Shown here: in pieces, positions 8,582 through 17,179 of the stretch
Position numbering within the stretch: position 1 is the stretch's first letter
How the letters are laid out: the number at the start of each line of letters is the position of its first letter
DNA from: Lachnospiraceae bacterium
GTDB taxonomy: Bacteria; Bacillota; Clostridia; Lachnospirales; Lachnospiraceae
DNA: 64,000 nt
Reading direction: 5' to 3'
Assembly (NCBI GenBank): GCA_017448245.1
Contig: JAFSLV010000007.1
Location: 62,001-126,000 of the forward strand
Notes under the pieces: generated by a model
What the model saw: the letters and a program-made list of their open reading frames with translations, nothing else
Database searches by the model: none
Told to the model about the DNA's origin: nothing
Position numbers and translations under genes: made by a program

Positions 8582-10810
8582 TTACGGCTTTTTGATCTTA
8601 TTGAGCTGCGCGTTGAGAGCGAGCAGCTCTTCTTTTGTAAAGCTCTTTCCCGTGACGCCAAGGAGTCCCGTCATGCGCAGCACCGTAAAGCTGCCGAGCA
8701 TCTGCATCAGATCCGCGTGATTGAGCTGCGGCATGCCGTCGGAAGCGGAGCCCAGCGACTGCATCAGCGCGCCGACGAGCCGCACCCCCTCCGGCGATTT
8801 CATGATCTCCGAAAACTTGTCGTTGAGCGAAAAGTATCCTTCCGGCATCTCGATATCAAACCAGTTGAGGACGGTGCCGGTTTCCTTTAAGCGGTAGTCT
8901 TCGTTAAAGGTTTCGACCTTGCGGATCATCCCCGTGTCCGTGCAGTCTCCGGCAACGGCCTTCAGCGTTGTCTCTCCGCGGTTTGGCACCGTAAAGTAAA
9001 AGAAGTGATCCTCCGCCGTCTTTTTTTCAAAGAGCGTATCGTTCAGATAAAGCGCGACCTCTTTTTGATTGGAATAGACCGTGACTTTGGTCTCGTCCTC
9101 CACGCGGTCCGTGTAACGCTTGCCGCACAGATGGACAAAAGGATCGTCCGAAAGCCAGGCCTTGTAAGCATAGAAGGCATCCTTCTTATACTTGCGGTCA
9201 AAGGTGACGAGGCCCTTGTGGTTCTGTCCGGGTTCCCCGCCCTCGGAACGTGAATCCGCGCCAAAGTCAAACATGTTCCAGACATGCGTCGCCCAGAGAT
9301 AGTCTCTCGTGAAGAGCTGCTTGATGAGCTCTTCATGATAATAGGCCTGATACTCCTCGGTATAGTCGCCCTGGTCGGGATGGGAGCTGTGCCAGTCGAG
9401 GCCCTCGCAGCCGTATTCCGAAAGACCGATCGGGATATCCGGAAGCTCCTTGTGGAAGCGGTCGAGCCACGGACCGTTCATCGAGGTATCACCGCCGTAC
9501 CATCCGAAATAGTGATTGTAGGAAACCGCATCCGGGATCCTGATATACGGCGCGTGAATGTCGCACATGGAGACGACCGCCATCACGGTCTTTCTCGTCG
9601 GATCGAGCCTGTGGGCGAGATCGTTTAATGCGCGGTGATTGTCGACGAGGCCCGGCTCATCCGCGCTGCCCATCGTGATCTCGTTGGAGAGACCCCAGCA
9701 GACGATCGAGGGATGATTGCTGTTTTGCGTAATGAGCTCCGTCATCTGCGAGATCGTATTGTCATTGCCGTTTGGCAGATGGCGGGAGATGTAGGGGATC
9801 TCCGCCCAGACGACCATTCCTTTTTCGTCGCACAGATCATAGAAATACGGTGCGTGCTGGTAGTGCGCAAGGCGGATCGTCGTCGCACCGACTTCTTCGA
9901 TCAATGCGATGTCTTCTTCGTGATGCTCCTTTAACAGCGCATTGCCGTATCCCGCACGGTCCTGATGACGGGAAACGCCGCGCAGGGGATAGGGCGTGCC
10001 GTTTAAGATAAATCCTCTCTCCGCATCGATTGCAAAGGTGCGCACGCCAAAGCGTGTTTCGATGCGGTCGATGACTTCCTCTCCCTCAAGCAGCTCCGCA
10101 ACGGCAAGATAGAGATACGGATCCTTTCTTCCGTTCCACAGATGCGCGTTGTCGATCGTGAGCGTGCTGTCCGCCGTCACCGTCCCGTTCTCTCCGGAGG
10201 CGGGTGTGACCCGGGCGGAGGCGACTTCTTTTCCGTCATGATCCAGGAGCGTGATGCGTACCTGTTGCTGCGCGGCGGGCGGGGTGAGTTCTGTTTCCAC
10301 GCGGACCACGGCGTCCCTGCCGTTGACGGAGGAGGTCACGCGGATGCCCGGCGTTGCGTACGGCATCAGCGCAAAGTGGGAACGGTTCACCGCAATCAGC
10401 GATACCCCGCGGTAGAGCCCGCCGTAGAACGTAAAGTCCGCTATCTGCGGATAGACATGATCGTTGGGCGCGTTGTCGACGGTGATGACGAGCGTATTTT
10501 CCTCCTGCAGCGCGTCCGTCAGTTCCGCACGGAAGGCGCTGTAGCCGCCGTCGTGATGCAGGAGTTTACTGCCGTTGAGCGTCACGTCCGCGGACGAATT
10601 GGCGGCGCCGATTTCGAGATAGTATCTTTCACCCGACGGCAGATCCTTTTTGGAAAAGGTTCTGGTATACGTGCAGCTGCCGCGGAAATAGTCATTGCCT
10701 CCGTCCGTGCCGTCCTCGGCATTCCAGGTATGCGGAAGCGCAACCGTGACGGTTTCTTTTTCCGGCTGTGAAAAAAGCCAGCCTTCATTCCATGATTGTA
10801 CGGTTCTCAT
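8582..10810 (-). CDS. glycoside hydrolase family 2 protein, probable beta-galactosidase
   Basis: A cytoplasmic 742-residue GH2 enzyme without a signal peptide. It has an N-terminal jelly-roll sugar-binding domain (LPHTWNAEDG), an immunoglobulin-like domain, a TIM barrel and a C-terminal extension. The acid/base is Glu377 in WGLSNEITMG and the nucleophile Glu465 in IGLSEYGCEG. GVSRHQDR and the late WNMFDFGAD loop are further family marks. The start was set at the ATG with GGAGC six bases upstream; the open frame further upstream lacks a ribosome site. It lies 58 bp after a GPH sugar symporter, so the pair would import and cleave a beta-galactoside or related glycoside. Beta-glucuronidase or another GH2 activity cannot be excluded. 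Confidence 0.88.
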   Translation of the reverse strand: MRTVQSWNEGWLFSQPEKETVTVALPHTWNAEDGTDGGNDYFRGSCTYTRTFSKKDLPSGERYYLEIGAANSSADVTLNGSKLLHHDGGYSAFRAELTDALQEENTLVITVDNAPNDHVYPQIADFTFYGGLYRGVSLIAVNRSHFALMPYATPGIRVTSSVNGRDAVVRVETELTPPAAQQQVRITLLDHDGKEVASARVTPASGENGTVTADSTLTIDNAHLWNGRKDPYLYLAVAELLEGEEVIDRIETRFGVRTFAIDAERGFILNGTPYPLRGVSRHQDRAGYGNALLKEHHEEDIALIEEVGATTIRLAHYQHAPYFYDLCDEKGMVVWAEIPYISRHLPNGNDNTISQMTELITQNSNHPSIVCWGLSNEITMGSADEPGLVDNHRALNDLAHRLDPTRKTVMAVVSMCDIHAPYIRIPDAVSYNHYFGWYGGDTSMNGPWLDRFHKELPDIPIGLSEYGCEGLDWHSSHPDQGDYTEEYQAYYHEELIKQLFTRDYLWATHVWNMFDFGADSRSEGGEPGQNHKGLVTFDRKYKKDAFYAYKAWLSDDPFVHLCGKRYTDRVEDETKVTVYSNQKEVALYLNDTLFEKKTAEDHFFYFTVPNRGETTLKAVAGDCTDTGMIRKVETFNEDYRLKETGTVLNWFDIEMPEGYFSLNDKFSEIMKSPEGVRLVGALMQSLGSASDGMPQLNHADLMQMLGSFTVLRMTGLLGVTGKSFTKEELLALNAQLNKIKKP

Positions 10811-10868
10811 GATAAGCTCCTTTATGTGTGAGTGCGCTGATCCGTCAGCATGTGCCGTATCTGTCTGT

Positions 10869-12341
10869 TCATTCGCTGCTTTGCGAAGAAGACGCTGCGC
10901 CCCTGCGCGCTTCGAGCTCGCTCTCCATCTGTGCGAGCGTTGTCTTGTCGAGATTGTAGACGAGAGCGAGTGCCGCCAGCTGGATGAGGGCCGTGGCAAG
11001 ATACAGCGCCGCGACCAGATAGCGCATGTTCATCGCAACCTGTGCCGTCTGGTTGCCGCGGTCCGCTTCCACGTAGCCGACGGCCACCATGATGACCAGA
11101 ACGATCGAGGGACCAAAGCCCTGCGCCAGCTTGCGGAAGAAGGAGTGGAGCGAATAAATCGTCCCCTCCTCGCGCGTGTTGTGTTTCCATTCGTTATAGT
11201 CGATCGCATCCGCCATCATCGACCAGCTCACGAGGGAGAAGATTCCCATGCCGAGCGAATTGATCAGCTGGCAGACGGTATACATCGCGATGCCCTTCGA
11301 GTCCGGCGTGATCGGAAGGATCAGCAGTCCCGCACAGGCGATGACGCAGACGATGGCGCCGACAACGGACAGCTCTTTTTTGCCGAAGCGCTTGACGCCC
11401 TTACGGATAAAGGGAGTGAAGAGCAGCATCGGCAGCATCTGGAAGAGAGAGACGATGCCGGAGACCTGTGCGTTTTTGAAATAGGACTGGAAGAGGACGG
11501 TGACCGCCGCGGCCGCGCCCTGCATGCCGAGGAACATCCCCATGACGGCGAGTGTCGCACCGACGGCGGGACGGTTGGTCAGGAAGTTTTTCATTGCGGT
11601 AAAGATATTGAATTTCGGCCTGTCCTCGCTGACCTTGACATATTCGTCGACGCGCAGCACGGTCTTTTTGATCATAAACTGGAAGGCAAAGAAGCCGATG
11701 ATGCCCATGACGAGCGCCAGGAAAAAGACACGCACGCCGCGGATGTTGTTATCACTGTCGTAGATGATGATCGGGATCAGCACCATCGTGAGGATGTTGC
11801 CGACGAGCGCGCCGATGGAGCGCCAGGCGGAGAGCGATGCGCGGTCACCGGGGTCGGCGGAAATCAGATTGAGCATCGAACCGTAGGGAACATTGGCGAT
11901 GGTATAAAACGCGTCCCAGAGCACATAGCCCGCGATGAAGATGATGTTTTTGGCCATCGCCGGCGCGTTCGGGATCGGCACAAAGCAGAGCGCTCCCGCG
12001 ATGATCAGACCGATCGAGCCGATCAGAATATACGTTTTGAATTTGCCGAGCCGGTACTGTCGTCTGTCCGCATCGATAAAGACGCCCACGAGAGGATCGT
12101 TGATCGCGTCCCAGATCTGTACGATCAGGAGCAGTCCCGCATAGAGGATCGAATCCATCTGCATGAACTGTGTCCAGAAGATGACGAGCGTCCCCTTGAG
12201 CGCAAAGGACATGTTACAGCCGAAATCACCGGCCGCGTAGGCGATGTTGTCGAGCATGCCGAATTTTTTGACGGCGGGAGCAGAGCCTGCGGAGTCTTGT
12301 TGCAGATTTTCTCCCTGCATGGGGGCGGTATTGGGATCCAT
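10869..12341 (-). CDS. GPH-family sugar:cation symporter (MFS superfamily)
   Basis: A 490-residue polytopic protein with about 12 membrane helices. It has the marks of the glycoside-pentoside-hexuronide:cation symporters: an N-terminal KFGMLDNIAYAAGDFG, then WDAINDPLVGVFIDADR followed by GKFKTYILIG, and SMMADAIDYNEWKHNTREEGT in the second half. These proteins couple glycoside uptake to H+ or Na+. CGGAGGAA precedes the ATG. It is the first gene of a two-gene minus-strand operon with the GH2 enzyme and supplies its substrate, probably a galactoside such as lactose. The cytosolic C-terminus is short and polar, with no EIIA domain. Confidence 0.9.
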   Translation of the reverse strand: MDPNTAPMQGENLQQDSAGSAPAVKKFGMLDNIAYAAGDFGCNMSFALKGTLVIFWTQFMQMDSILYAGLLLIVQIWDAINDPLVGVFIDADRRQYRLGKFKTYILIGSIGLIIAGALCFVPIPNAPAMAKNIIFIAGYVLWDAFYTIANVPYGSMLNLISADPGDRASLSAWRSIGALVGNILTMVLIPIIIYDSDNNIRGVRVFFLALVMGIIGFFAFQFMIKKTVLRVDEYVKVSEDRPKFNIFTAMKNFLTNRPAVGATLAVMGMFLGMQGAAAAVTVLFQSYFKNAQVSGIVSLFQMLPMLLFTPFIRKGVKRFGKKELSVVGAIVCVIACAGLLILPITPDSKGIAMYTVCQLINSLGMGIFSLVSWSMMADAIDYNEWKHNTREEGTIYSLHSFFRKLAQGFGPSIVLVIMVAVGYVEADRGNQTAQVAMNMRYLVAALYLATALIQLAALALVYNLDKTTLAQMESELEARRGAASSSQSSE

Positions 12342-12382
12342 AGAAGTTCCTCCGTTTTATGCGTGAGATAACAGTTCATTTT

Positions 12383-12391
12383 ATTTTAACA
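12383..12391 (-). promoter_or_regulatory. extended -10 promoter of the symporter/beta-galactosidase operon
   Basis: Read on the minus strand, TGTTAAAAT gives a TG-n-TAAAAT extended -10 box about 42 bp ahead of the symporter ATG. The -35 region (TTCCAT, 17 bp upstream) is poor. No catabolite-responsive element was recognised. Confidence 0.45.
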
Positions 12392-12412
12392 TATAAGATA
12401 TACTTATGGAAG

Positions 12413-12576
12413 ATATTACTCCGGCCATTAAATGTCGCTACATTCATGCGCAGTATGAATGGCGACATGCAAGGCGGAAGATGGAGTCGATGGGCGTCCA
12501 TCGACGACTGATGACAACGCAGCAGGTCGTCATTCAGACAAGCAGGAATTGCGATATTTAGTGGCCGGAGTAATAT
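12413..12576. repeat. 164-bp palindromic element with 26-bp terminal inverted repeats
   Basis: The two ends (12413-12438 and 12551-12576) are inverted copies agreeing at 24 of 26 positions, starting with ATATTACTCCGGCCA. Three further hairpins lie inside: GTCGC/GCGAC plus CATTCAT/ATGAATG at 12434-12466, a perfect GTCGATGG-gcgt-CCATCGAC at 12486-12505, and TGATGAC/GTCGTCA (one G-U pair) at 12509-12532. There is no ORF. It fills the divergent gap between the symporter operon and the small gene at 12641. It could be a non-autonomous mobile element or a structured RNA. Confidence 0.75.
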
Positions 12577-12584
12577 GCTATACT
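12576..12584 (+). promoter_or_regulatory. extended -10 promoter ahead of the 72-residue gene
   Basis: TGCTATACT is a TG-n-TATACT extended -10 box. Its TG begins in the last base of the palindromic element, so the element edge contributes to the promoter. The -35 region falls inside the right inverted repeat and is not conserved. Confidence 0.5.
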
Positions 12585-12640
12585 AAAAGAATCGTGCGGG
12601 TCATATAAGCACATGTCGTCAGGCCGGGAGGACGGGACAC

Positions 12641-12859
12641 ATGACACAGGATGCGGACGAACTGCAAAAGCATTTAGCAAAGCTGATTATGCCGCAGGTG
12701 GAGGCACTTGCAGGCGAGAAGAAGATATCGAAGCACGCGGCCTACTACCTGTTTCTCGGCATGTATCCGCGGGACGAAAACGCTTTTAGCGCCCGGGAAC
12801 TTGAGATGCTGAAGGAGGCGGCGGGGGTGATCGATGTACCGCAAAGAGAAGGGACTTGA
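12641..12859 (+). CDS. small protein of unknown function (72 residues)
   Basis: A short gene with a good ribosome site (GGGAGG nine bases ahead of the ATG) and its own extended -10 promoter. The protein is mostly helical and charged, with a central SKHAAYYLFLGMYP segment. It has no signal peptide or membrane helix, and I recognise no family. Its stop codon overlaps the -35 box of the clpB promoter, so transcription into clpB is possible. A small regulatory or ClpB-linked role is only a guess from position. Confidence 0.6.
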   Translation: MTQDADELQKHLAKLIMPQVEALAGEKKISKHAAYYLFLGMYPRDENAFSARELEMLKEAAGVIDVPQREGT

Positions 12860-12884
12860 CAATGTGTTCTATTTGTTATACGAT
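12856..12884 (+). promoter_or_regulatory. clpB promoter
   Basis: A perfect TTGACA at 12856-12861 and TACGAT at 12879-12884 are separated by 17 bp. The -35 box overlaps the stop of the small upstream gene. The -10 box lies inside a palindrome (see next entry). Confidence 0.65.
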
Positions 12885-12895
12885 ACGTATAACAA
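12873..12895. promoter_or_regulatory. palindromic operator over the clpB -10 box
   Basis: Nine-base arms TTGTTATAC and GTATAACAA flank 5 bp (GATAC). The arms pair perfectly and cover the -10 box, the classic position for a repressor. It is neither the CIRCE sequence of HrcA nor the CtsR heptad repeat, so the regulator is unidentified. Confidence 0.55.
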
Positions 12896-12961
12896 TAAAC
12901 GAAAAAGAGCTTTTCCTTCAACGAAGGAGCAGCCTGCAGAACCCGTGACATAACGTTAAAA

Positions 12962-12996
12962 CAGCCCGAAGCACTCCGCTGCTGAGGGCGTAAGAA
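12962..12996 (+). repeat. leader repeat, copy 1 (before clpB)
   Basis: CAGCCCGAAGCAC followed by GCTGCTGAGGGCGT and AAGAA. Two related copies lie ahead of flgC (21700) and fliQ (42161). This copy ends at the AAGGAG ribosome site of clpB. Confidence 0.6.
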
Positions 12997-13010
12997 GGAG
13001 AACAGCAGTT

Positions 13011-15596
13011 ATGAACGTCAGTAAGTTTACCCAAAAATCCATCGAGGCCGTGAACGGCTGCGAAAAACTGGCACTGGAATACGGCAACCAGGAGATCGAG
13101 CAGGAGCATCTGCTGCTATCGCTTTTGACCATCGAGGACTCCCTCATCAAAAAGCTCGTCGAAAAGATGGGCGTCGATGTGCAGTCCTTCATAAACCGTG
13201 CGCAGGACGCGGTCGCGAAGCGCGTCAAGGTGCAGGGAGGAAAACAGTTTGTCGGTGAAGCCTTGAACCGCGTGCTGGTCGAAGCGGAGGATGAGGCGAA
13301 GCGCCTTGGTGACGAATACGTCTCCGTCGAGCATCTCTTCCTCATGCTCTTAAAGCGTCCCAACAAAGAGCTCAAGGAAATATTCCGGGAATACGGCATC
13401 GACCGCAACCGCTTTTTGCAGGCGCTGCAGGAGGTCAGGGGCAACCAGCGCGTCACCAGCGACAATCCGGAGGCGACGTATGACACGCTCGAAAAATACG
13501 GACAGGAGCTGGTGGAAAAAGCGCGCAGCGGCAAGCTCGATCCGGTAATCGGACGGGATGCCGAGATCCGCAACGTCATCCGCATTCTTTCCAGAAAGAC
13601 AAAAAACAATCCGGTGCTGATCGGCGAGCCCGGCGTCGGCAAGACCGCGGTCGTCGTGGCGCTTGCGCAGCGCATCGCCGCGGGCGACGTGCCGGACGGA
13701 GTAAAGGATAAAAAAGTATTCTCCCTCGACATGGGGTCGCTTGTCGCGGGAGCCAAGTACCGCGGCGAATTTGAAGAGCGCTTAAAAGCCGTGCTCGAGG
13801 ATGTGAAGGCAAGCGAGGGAGAGATCCTGCTCTTCATCGACGAGCTGCATACGATCGTGGGCGCGGGCAAGTCGGACGGCGCGCTCGATGCCGGCAACAT
13901 GTTAAAGCCGATGCTCGCAAGAGGCGAGCTCCACTGCATCGGCGCAACGACGCTGAATGAATACAGACAGTACATCGAAAAGGACGCGGCCCTTGAGCGC
14001 CGCTTCCAGCCGGTCATGGTCGACGAGCCGACGGTGGAGGATACGATCTCCATCCTGCGCGGCATCAAGGAGCGCTACGAGGTCTATCACGGCGTCAAGA
14101 TCATGGACAATGCGCTGGTTTCCGCAGCGACCCTAAGCAACCGTTACATCTCCGACCGTTTTCTTCCGGACAAGGCGATCGACCTCGTGGACGAGGCCTG
14201 CGCGCTGATCAAGACGGAGCTCGACTCCATGCCCGCGGAGATGGACGAGATGAACCGCCGCATTTTGCAGATGCAGATCGAGGAAGCGGCGCTGAAAAAA
14301 GAAGACGACAGCCTGAGCACGGAGCGGTTGAAAAACCTGCAGAAGGAGCTCGCGGAATTAAAGGATACCTTTGACAATAAAAAAGCGCAGTGGCAGAACG
14401 AAAAGGATGCCGTCGGAAAGCTTGCGCAGATGCGCGAGGAGATCGACGCCATCAACACGGAGATCCAGATCGCGCAGCGCGACGGCAATCTGGAACGGGC
14501 GGCGGAGCTTTCCTACGGGAAACTTCCGGAACTCAAAAAGCAACTGGAAGCGGAGGAGGAGATCATCCGCGAAAAAGAAGGAACCCTCGTGCACGAGCGC
14601 GTGACGGAGGAGGAGATCGCCCGCATCATCAGCAAGTGGACGGGCATTCCCGTCGCCAAGCTCACGGAGTCCGAACGCAACAAGACCTTAAAGCTCGGCG
14701 ACGCCTTAAAGGAGCGCGTCATCGGACAGGACGAGGCGGTCGAAAAGGTCGCGGAGTCCATCATGCGTTCAAAGGCCGGCATCAAGGATCCGGGAAAGCC
14801 CATCGGCTCCTTTATGTTCTTAGGGCCCACCGGCGTCGGAAAAACGGAGCTCGCAAAGGCGCTCGCCGCGGCGCTCTTTGATAATGAAAACAATATCGTG
14901 CGCATCGACATGAGCGAGTACATGGAAAAGTTCAGTGTCTCCCGCCTGATCGGCGCGCCTCCCGGATACGTGGGATATGAAGAGGGCGGACAGCTCACTG
15001 AGGCCGTGCGCAGGAAGCCTTATGCGGTCGTGCTCTTTGACGAAATCGAAAAAGCGCATCCGGATGTCTTTAATACGCTTTTGCAGGTGCTCGATGACGG
15101 ACGCATCACGGACTCGCAGGGCAGGACCGTCGATTTTAAAAACACGATCCTGATCATGACGAGCAACATCGGTGCGCAAAATTTGCTCGACGCCCTAAAG
15201 GACGACGGCACGATCGACGAACACGAAAAAGAAGTCGTGATGGAAGAACTCCGGGATCATTTCCGTCCCGAGTTTTTGAACCGCCTCGACGAGATCATCA
15301 TGTTTAATCCGCTCTCGAAGGACAACATCACGGGCATCGTCGACCTGATCCTTGCCGATCTGAACGAAAGGCTTGCCGACCGCGAGATCACGATCGCCTT
15401 GACCGACGCGGCAAAGACGTACGTCGTCGAGCACGCCTATGACCCCGCCTACGGCGCGCGCCCCTTAAAGCGCTATATCCAGAAATACGTGGAGACGTTG
15501 TCCGCAAAGCTGATCCTCGAGGATAAGGTCAGACCGCGCGATACGATCACCTTTGACGTTGCGGACGGCGCCCTCACCGCTACCGCCGCCCGCTAA
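13011..15596 (+). CDS. clpB: ClpB disaggregase
   Basis: ClpB is a hexameric AAA+ machine that, with DnaK, pulls proteins out of aggregates. The 861 residues show the N domain ([16 protein letters not shown]), a first AAA+ module with Walker A GEPGVGKT at 205-212, the coiled-coil middle domain (about 400-525, rich in Glu/Lys), and a second module with GPTGVGKT at 605-612 and pore loop GYVGYEEGG. No IGF/L tripeptide for ClpP docking is evident, and the middle domain is full length, so this is ClpB rather than ClpC. AAGAAGGAG precedes the ATG. Control is probably by the palindromic operator at 12873-12895. Confidence 0.96.
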   Translation: MNVSKFTQKSIEAVNGCEKLALEYGNQEIEQEHLLLSLLTIEDSLIKKLVEKMGVDVQSFINRAQDAVAKRVKVQGGKQFVGEALNRVLVEAEDEAKRLGDEYVSVEHLFLMLLKRPNKELKEIFREYGIDRNRFLQALQEVRGNQRVTSDNPEATYDTLEKYGQELVEKARSGKLDPVIGRDAEIRNVIRILSRKTKNNPVLIGEPGVGKTAVVVALAQRIAAGDVPDGVKDKKVFSLDMGSLVAGAKYRGEFEERLKAVLEDVKASEGEILLFIDELHTIVGAGKSDGALDAGNMLKPMLARGELHCIGATTLNEYRQYIEKDAALERRFQPVMVDEPTVEDTISILRGIKERYEVYHGVKIMDNALVSAATLSNRYISDRFLPDKAIDLVDEACALIKTELDSMPAEMDEMNRRILQMQIEEAALKKEDDSLSTERLKNLQKELAELKDTFDNKKAQWQNEKDAVGKLAQMREEIDAINTEIQIAQRDGNLERAAELSYGKLPELKKQLEAEEEIIREKEGTLVHERVTEEEIARIISKWTGIPVAKLTESERNKTLKLGDALKERVIGQDEAVEKVAESIMRSKAGIKDPGKPIGSFMFLGPTGVGKTELAKALAAALFDNENNIVRIDMSEYMEKFSVSRLIGAPPGYVGYEEGGQLTEAVRRKPYAVVLFDEIEKAHPDVFNTLLQVLDDGRITDSQGRTVDFKNTILIMTSNIGAQNLLDALKDDGTIDEHEKEVVMEELRDHFRPEFLNRLDEIIMFNPLSKDNITGIVDLILADLNERLADREITIALTDAAKTYVVEHAYDPAYGARPLKRYIQKYVETLSAKLILEDKVRPRDTITFDVADGALTATAAR

Positions 15597-15600
15597 AGCC

Positions 15601-15654
15601 GGTCAAAGGGGACGGTTCTCATTGGCTTGTTTCCGGTCAAAGGGGACGGTTCAC
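15601..15654 (-). repeat. GGGACGGTT-type interspersed repeat, copy 1
   Basis: Two direct units GGTCAAAGGGGACGGTTC start at 15601 and 15635, 34 bp apart. The reverse complement matches copies at 17931 and 25011. This copy lies between clpB and the SGNH hydrolase gene and encodes the latter's last residues and stop. Confidence 0.8.
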
Positions 15655-16527
15655 GGTATGTGACAGCCAGTATTCCCTGAGGGTGCGCATGCCCGATTCA
15701 TGGACATGCACGCCCTCCCAGGACAGCGTCAAATCCATATATCCTTCTTCATCCAGAAAAACACTCTGACTGTCGAGAAAGACGCATCCTTCCTCGATCG
15801 CCATGTCTCGGAGCGCTTCGTTGTAGACGTCCACGCGCTCCTGCAGCGCATAGGGATATTCTGCGAGCGCCGCCGGATGCACCGGCAGGATCGAATTGAT
15901 AAAGATGACCGCATCGGGTCGATATTCCGATATATAATCAACGATTAACCGATAATCCCGGACAAAAGCATCCGCGTCGTCAAACATCAGATCATTGAAT
16001 CCGAAATTCAGATAGACCTTTTCAAAGTCGCACAACGCAACGGCTTCGGCACCCGTCATGCGCTCCCCGTACATGTAGATACAGGGAGAGGTAAAAAACT
16101 CGCCGACCAGCCATCCGATGTACGTGACCGAATTCAGATCCGGGATTTCCGCATAGAGCACAAAGCCGCGCATCCGCGAGTTGCCGATAAAGAGCGCATC
16201 CGCAAAATACTCTGTCGTTCCCTGCGCAAACGGCGTGCCGTTGTACGCATTGACGGAGAGATCGTCATCGTCGTACCATACGCCGGTGAGTGCGGCAGAT
16301 GCCTCTTTGTCCGATGCAAGACAGAAGGAGATAACGGATGCGGGAGATAAGGAAACGGTGCCGGCGCCGGGGGTGTGTTCCGCGGTACCGTCCCCGGCAG
16401 CGGCATCCGTGGCGGACGTCTGCGCCGACGCATCGAACGGCATGTCCGCCCGGTATTTTTGGTTTACGGTATACAGCACGCCGGCCAAAAGAATCAGGCA
16501 CAGCACACCGCACAGTTTTCGCTTCAT
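15637..16527 (-). CDS. membrane-anchored SGNH/GDSL-type hydrolase
   Basis: A 296-residue protein with an N-terminal hydrophobic segment (about residues 6-20, LCGVLCLILLAGVLY) acting as signal anchor or signal peptide, and then a low-complexity Ala/Thr/Asp linker. The hydrolase domain has FIGNSRMRG with the likely nucleophile Ser117 (GNS in place of GDS), NFGFND as the Gly/Asn block and WEGVHVH as the last block, where Glu replaces the usual Asp of DxxH. Such enzymes remove or transfer acyl groups on wall polymers or glycans outside the cell. GGAGG seven bases ahead fixes the ATG. The last few codons and stop come from an interspersed repeat. Substrate unknown. Confidence 0.75.
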   Translation of the reverse strand: MKRKLCGVLCLILLAGVLYTVNQKYRADMPFDASAQTSATDAAAGDGTAEHTPGAGTVSLSPASVISFCLASDKEASAALTGVWYDDDDLSVNAYNGTPFAQGTTEYFADALFIGNSRMRGFVLYAEIPDLNSVTYIGWLVGEFFTSPCIYMYGERMTGAEAVALCDFEKVYLNFGFNDLMFDDADAFVRDYRLIVDYISEYRPDAVIFINSILPVHPAALAEYPYALQERVDVYNEALRDMAIEEGCVFLDSQSVFLDEEGYMDLTLSWEGVHVHESGMRTLREYWLSHTVNRPL

Positions 16528-16545
16528 CGTATAACCTCCGTTACT

Positions 16546-16551
16546 ATTATA
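16546..16551 (-). promoter_or_regulatory. -10 box of the SGNH hydrolase gene
   Basis: A perfect TATAAT on the minus strand, about 19 bp ahead of the ATG, leaving room for the GGAGG ribosome site. A convincing -35 box was not found. Confidence 0.45.
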
Positions 16552-16639
16552 TGATAAAATCATATCATGCGGACCGGAGAACTCGGGGAAAGATTACAAA
16601 CGCCGGACAGGGCGCTTCTGAGCATTCGGAACGAATCTG

Positions 16640-16648
16640 TGGTATGAT
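16640..16648 (+). promoter_or_regulatory. extended -10 promoter of the DUF4364 gene, probably leaderless
   Basis: TGGTATGAT is a TG-n-TATGAT extended -10 box that ends six bases before the ATG at 16655. The expected transcription start therefore coincides with the start codon. No ribosome site is present. Confidence 0.5.
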
Positions 16649-16654
16649 AACGAC

Positions 16655-17179
16655 ATGAAGACATCCGGCTATATTCCGCTCTACAAAACGATTGTGCTGA
16701 CGATGCTCCGCAAGGCGGAGGTGGTGCTGACGCGCGCGCAGGTGATGGACTTTGTGCTCGAGGCCGGCTACACCGACTATATGACGCTGCAGGAGGTGAT
16801 CGCGGAGCTTGTATCGCAGGCGCTGCTACGCGAGGAGACCGAGGGCGGGCGTACCTTTTTGCATCTGACCAAAGAGGGGCAGGAGACGATCGATGCCCTG
16901 CAGGAGAGCCTTCGTGCGGACATCATACGGCAGATCGATGATTATTTAACGAAAAATCGTTTGCAAATGCGCAATGAAGCGTCTCTCCGCGGGGACTATA
17001 CGCGTCGCGCTGACGGCACTTACGAGGTACGCTGCGACGCGTACGAAAACGGCAGGCGTCTTTACGGACTGATCATCGAGGCGCCCACCGAGGACGCGGC
17101 GCTTGGCATGATCGATGCCTGGAAAAAGCAGAGCGGTGAGATCTACGCGGATCTGGTCGCGCGTCTCGGATCAGAATAA
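16655..17179 (+). CDS. DUF4364 family protein
   Basis: A 174-residue cytosolic protein resembling the DUF4364 family of Clostridia. The first 75 residues look like a winged-helix domain (TRAQVMDFVLEAGYTDYMTLQEVIAELVSQ, split by a turn, with wing FLHLTKEGQ). The C-terminal half is alpha/beta (GTYEVRCDAYENGRRLYGLIIEAPTEDAA). This suggests a DNA-binding regulator, but its target is unknown. Transcription appears leaderless. The 3' end overlaps the converging metallo-hydrolase gene by 9 bp. Confidence 0.8.
   Translation: MKTSGYIPLYKTIVLTMLRKAEVVLTRAQVMDFVLEAGYTDYMTLQEVIAELVSQALLREETEGGRTFLHLTKEGQETIDALQESLRADIIRQIDDYLTKNRLQMRNEASLRGDYTRRADGTYEVRCDAYENGRRLYGLIIEAPTEDAALGMIDAWKKQSGEIYADLVARLGSE

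Noticed and set aside
10695..12371. 558-codon plus-strand frame opposite the symporter
   Set aside because: The minus-strand gene has the membrane helices and GPH motifs; the plus frame is polar and featureless.
12840..13010. CIRCE or CtsR operator at clpB (also looked for at 4495-4588)
   Set aside because: Neither the CIRCE inverted repeat nor the CtsR heptad repeat is present; only the unrelated palindrome at 12873-12895 was found.
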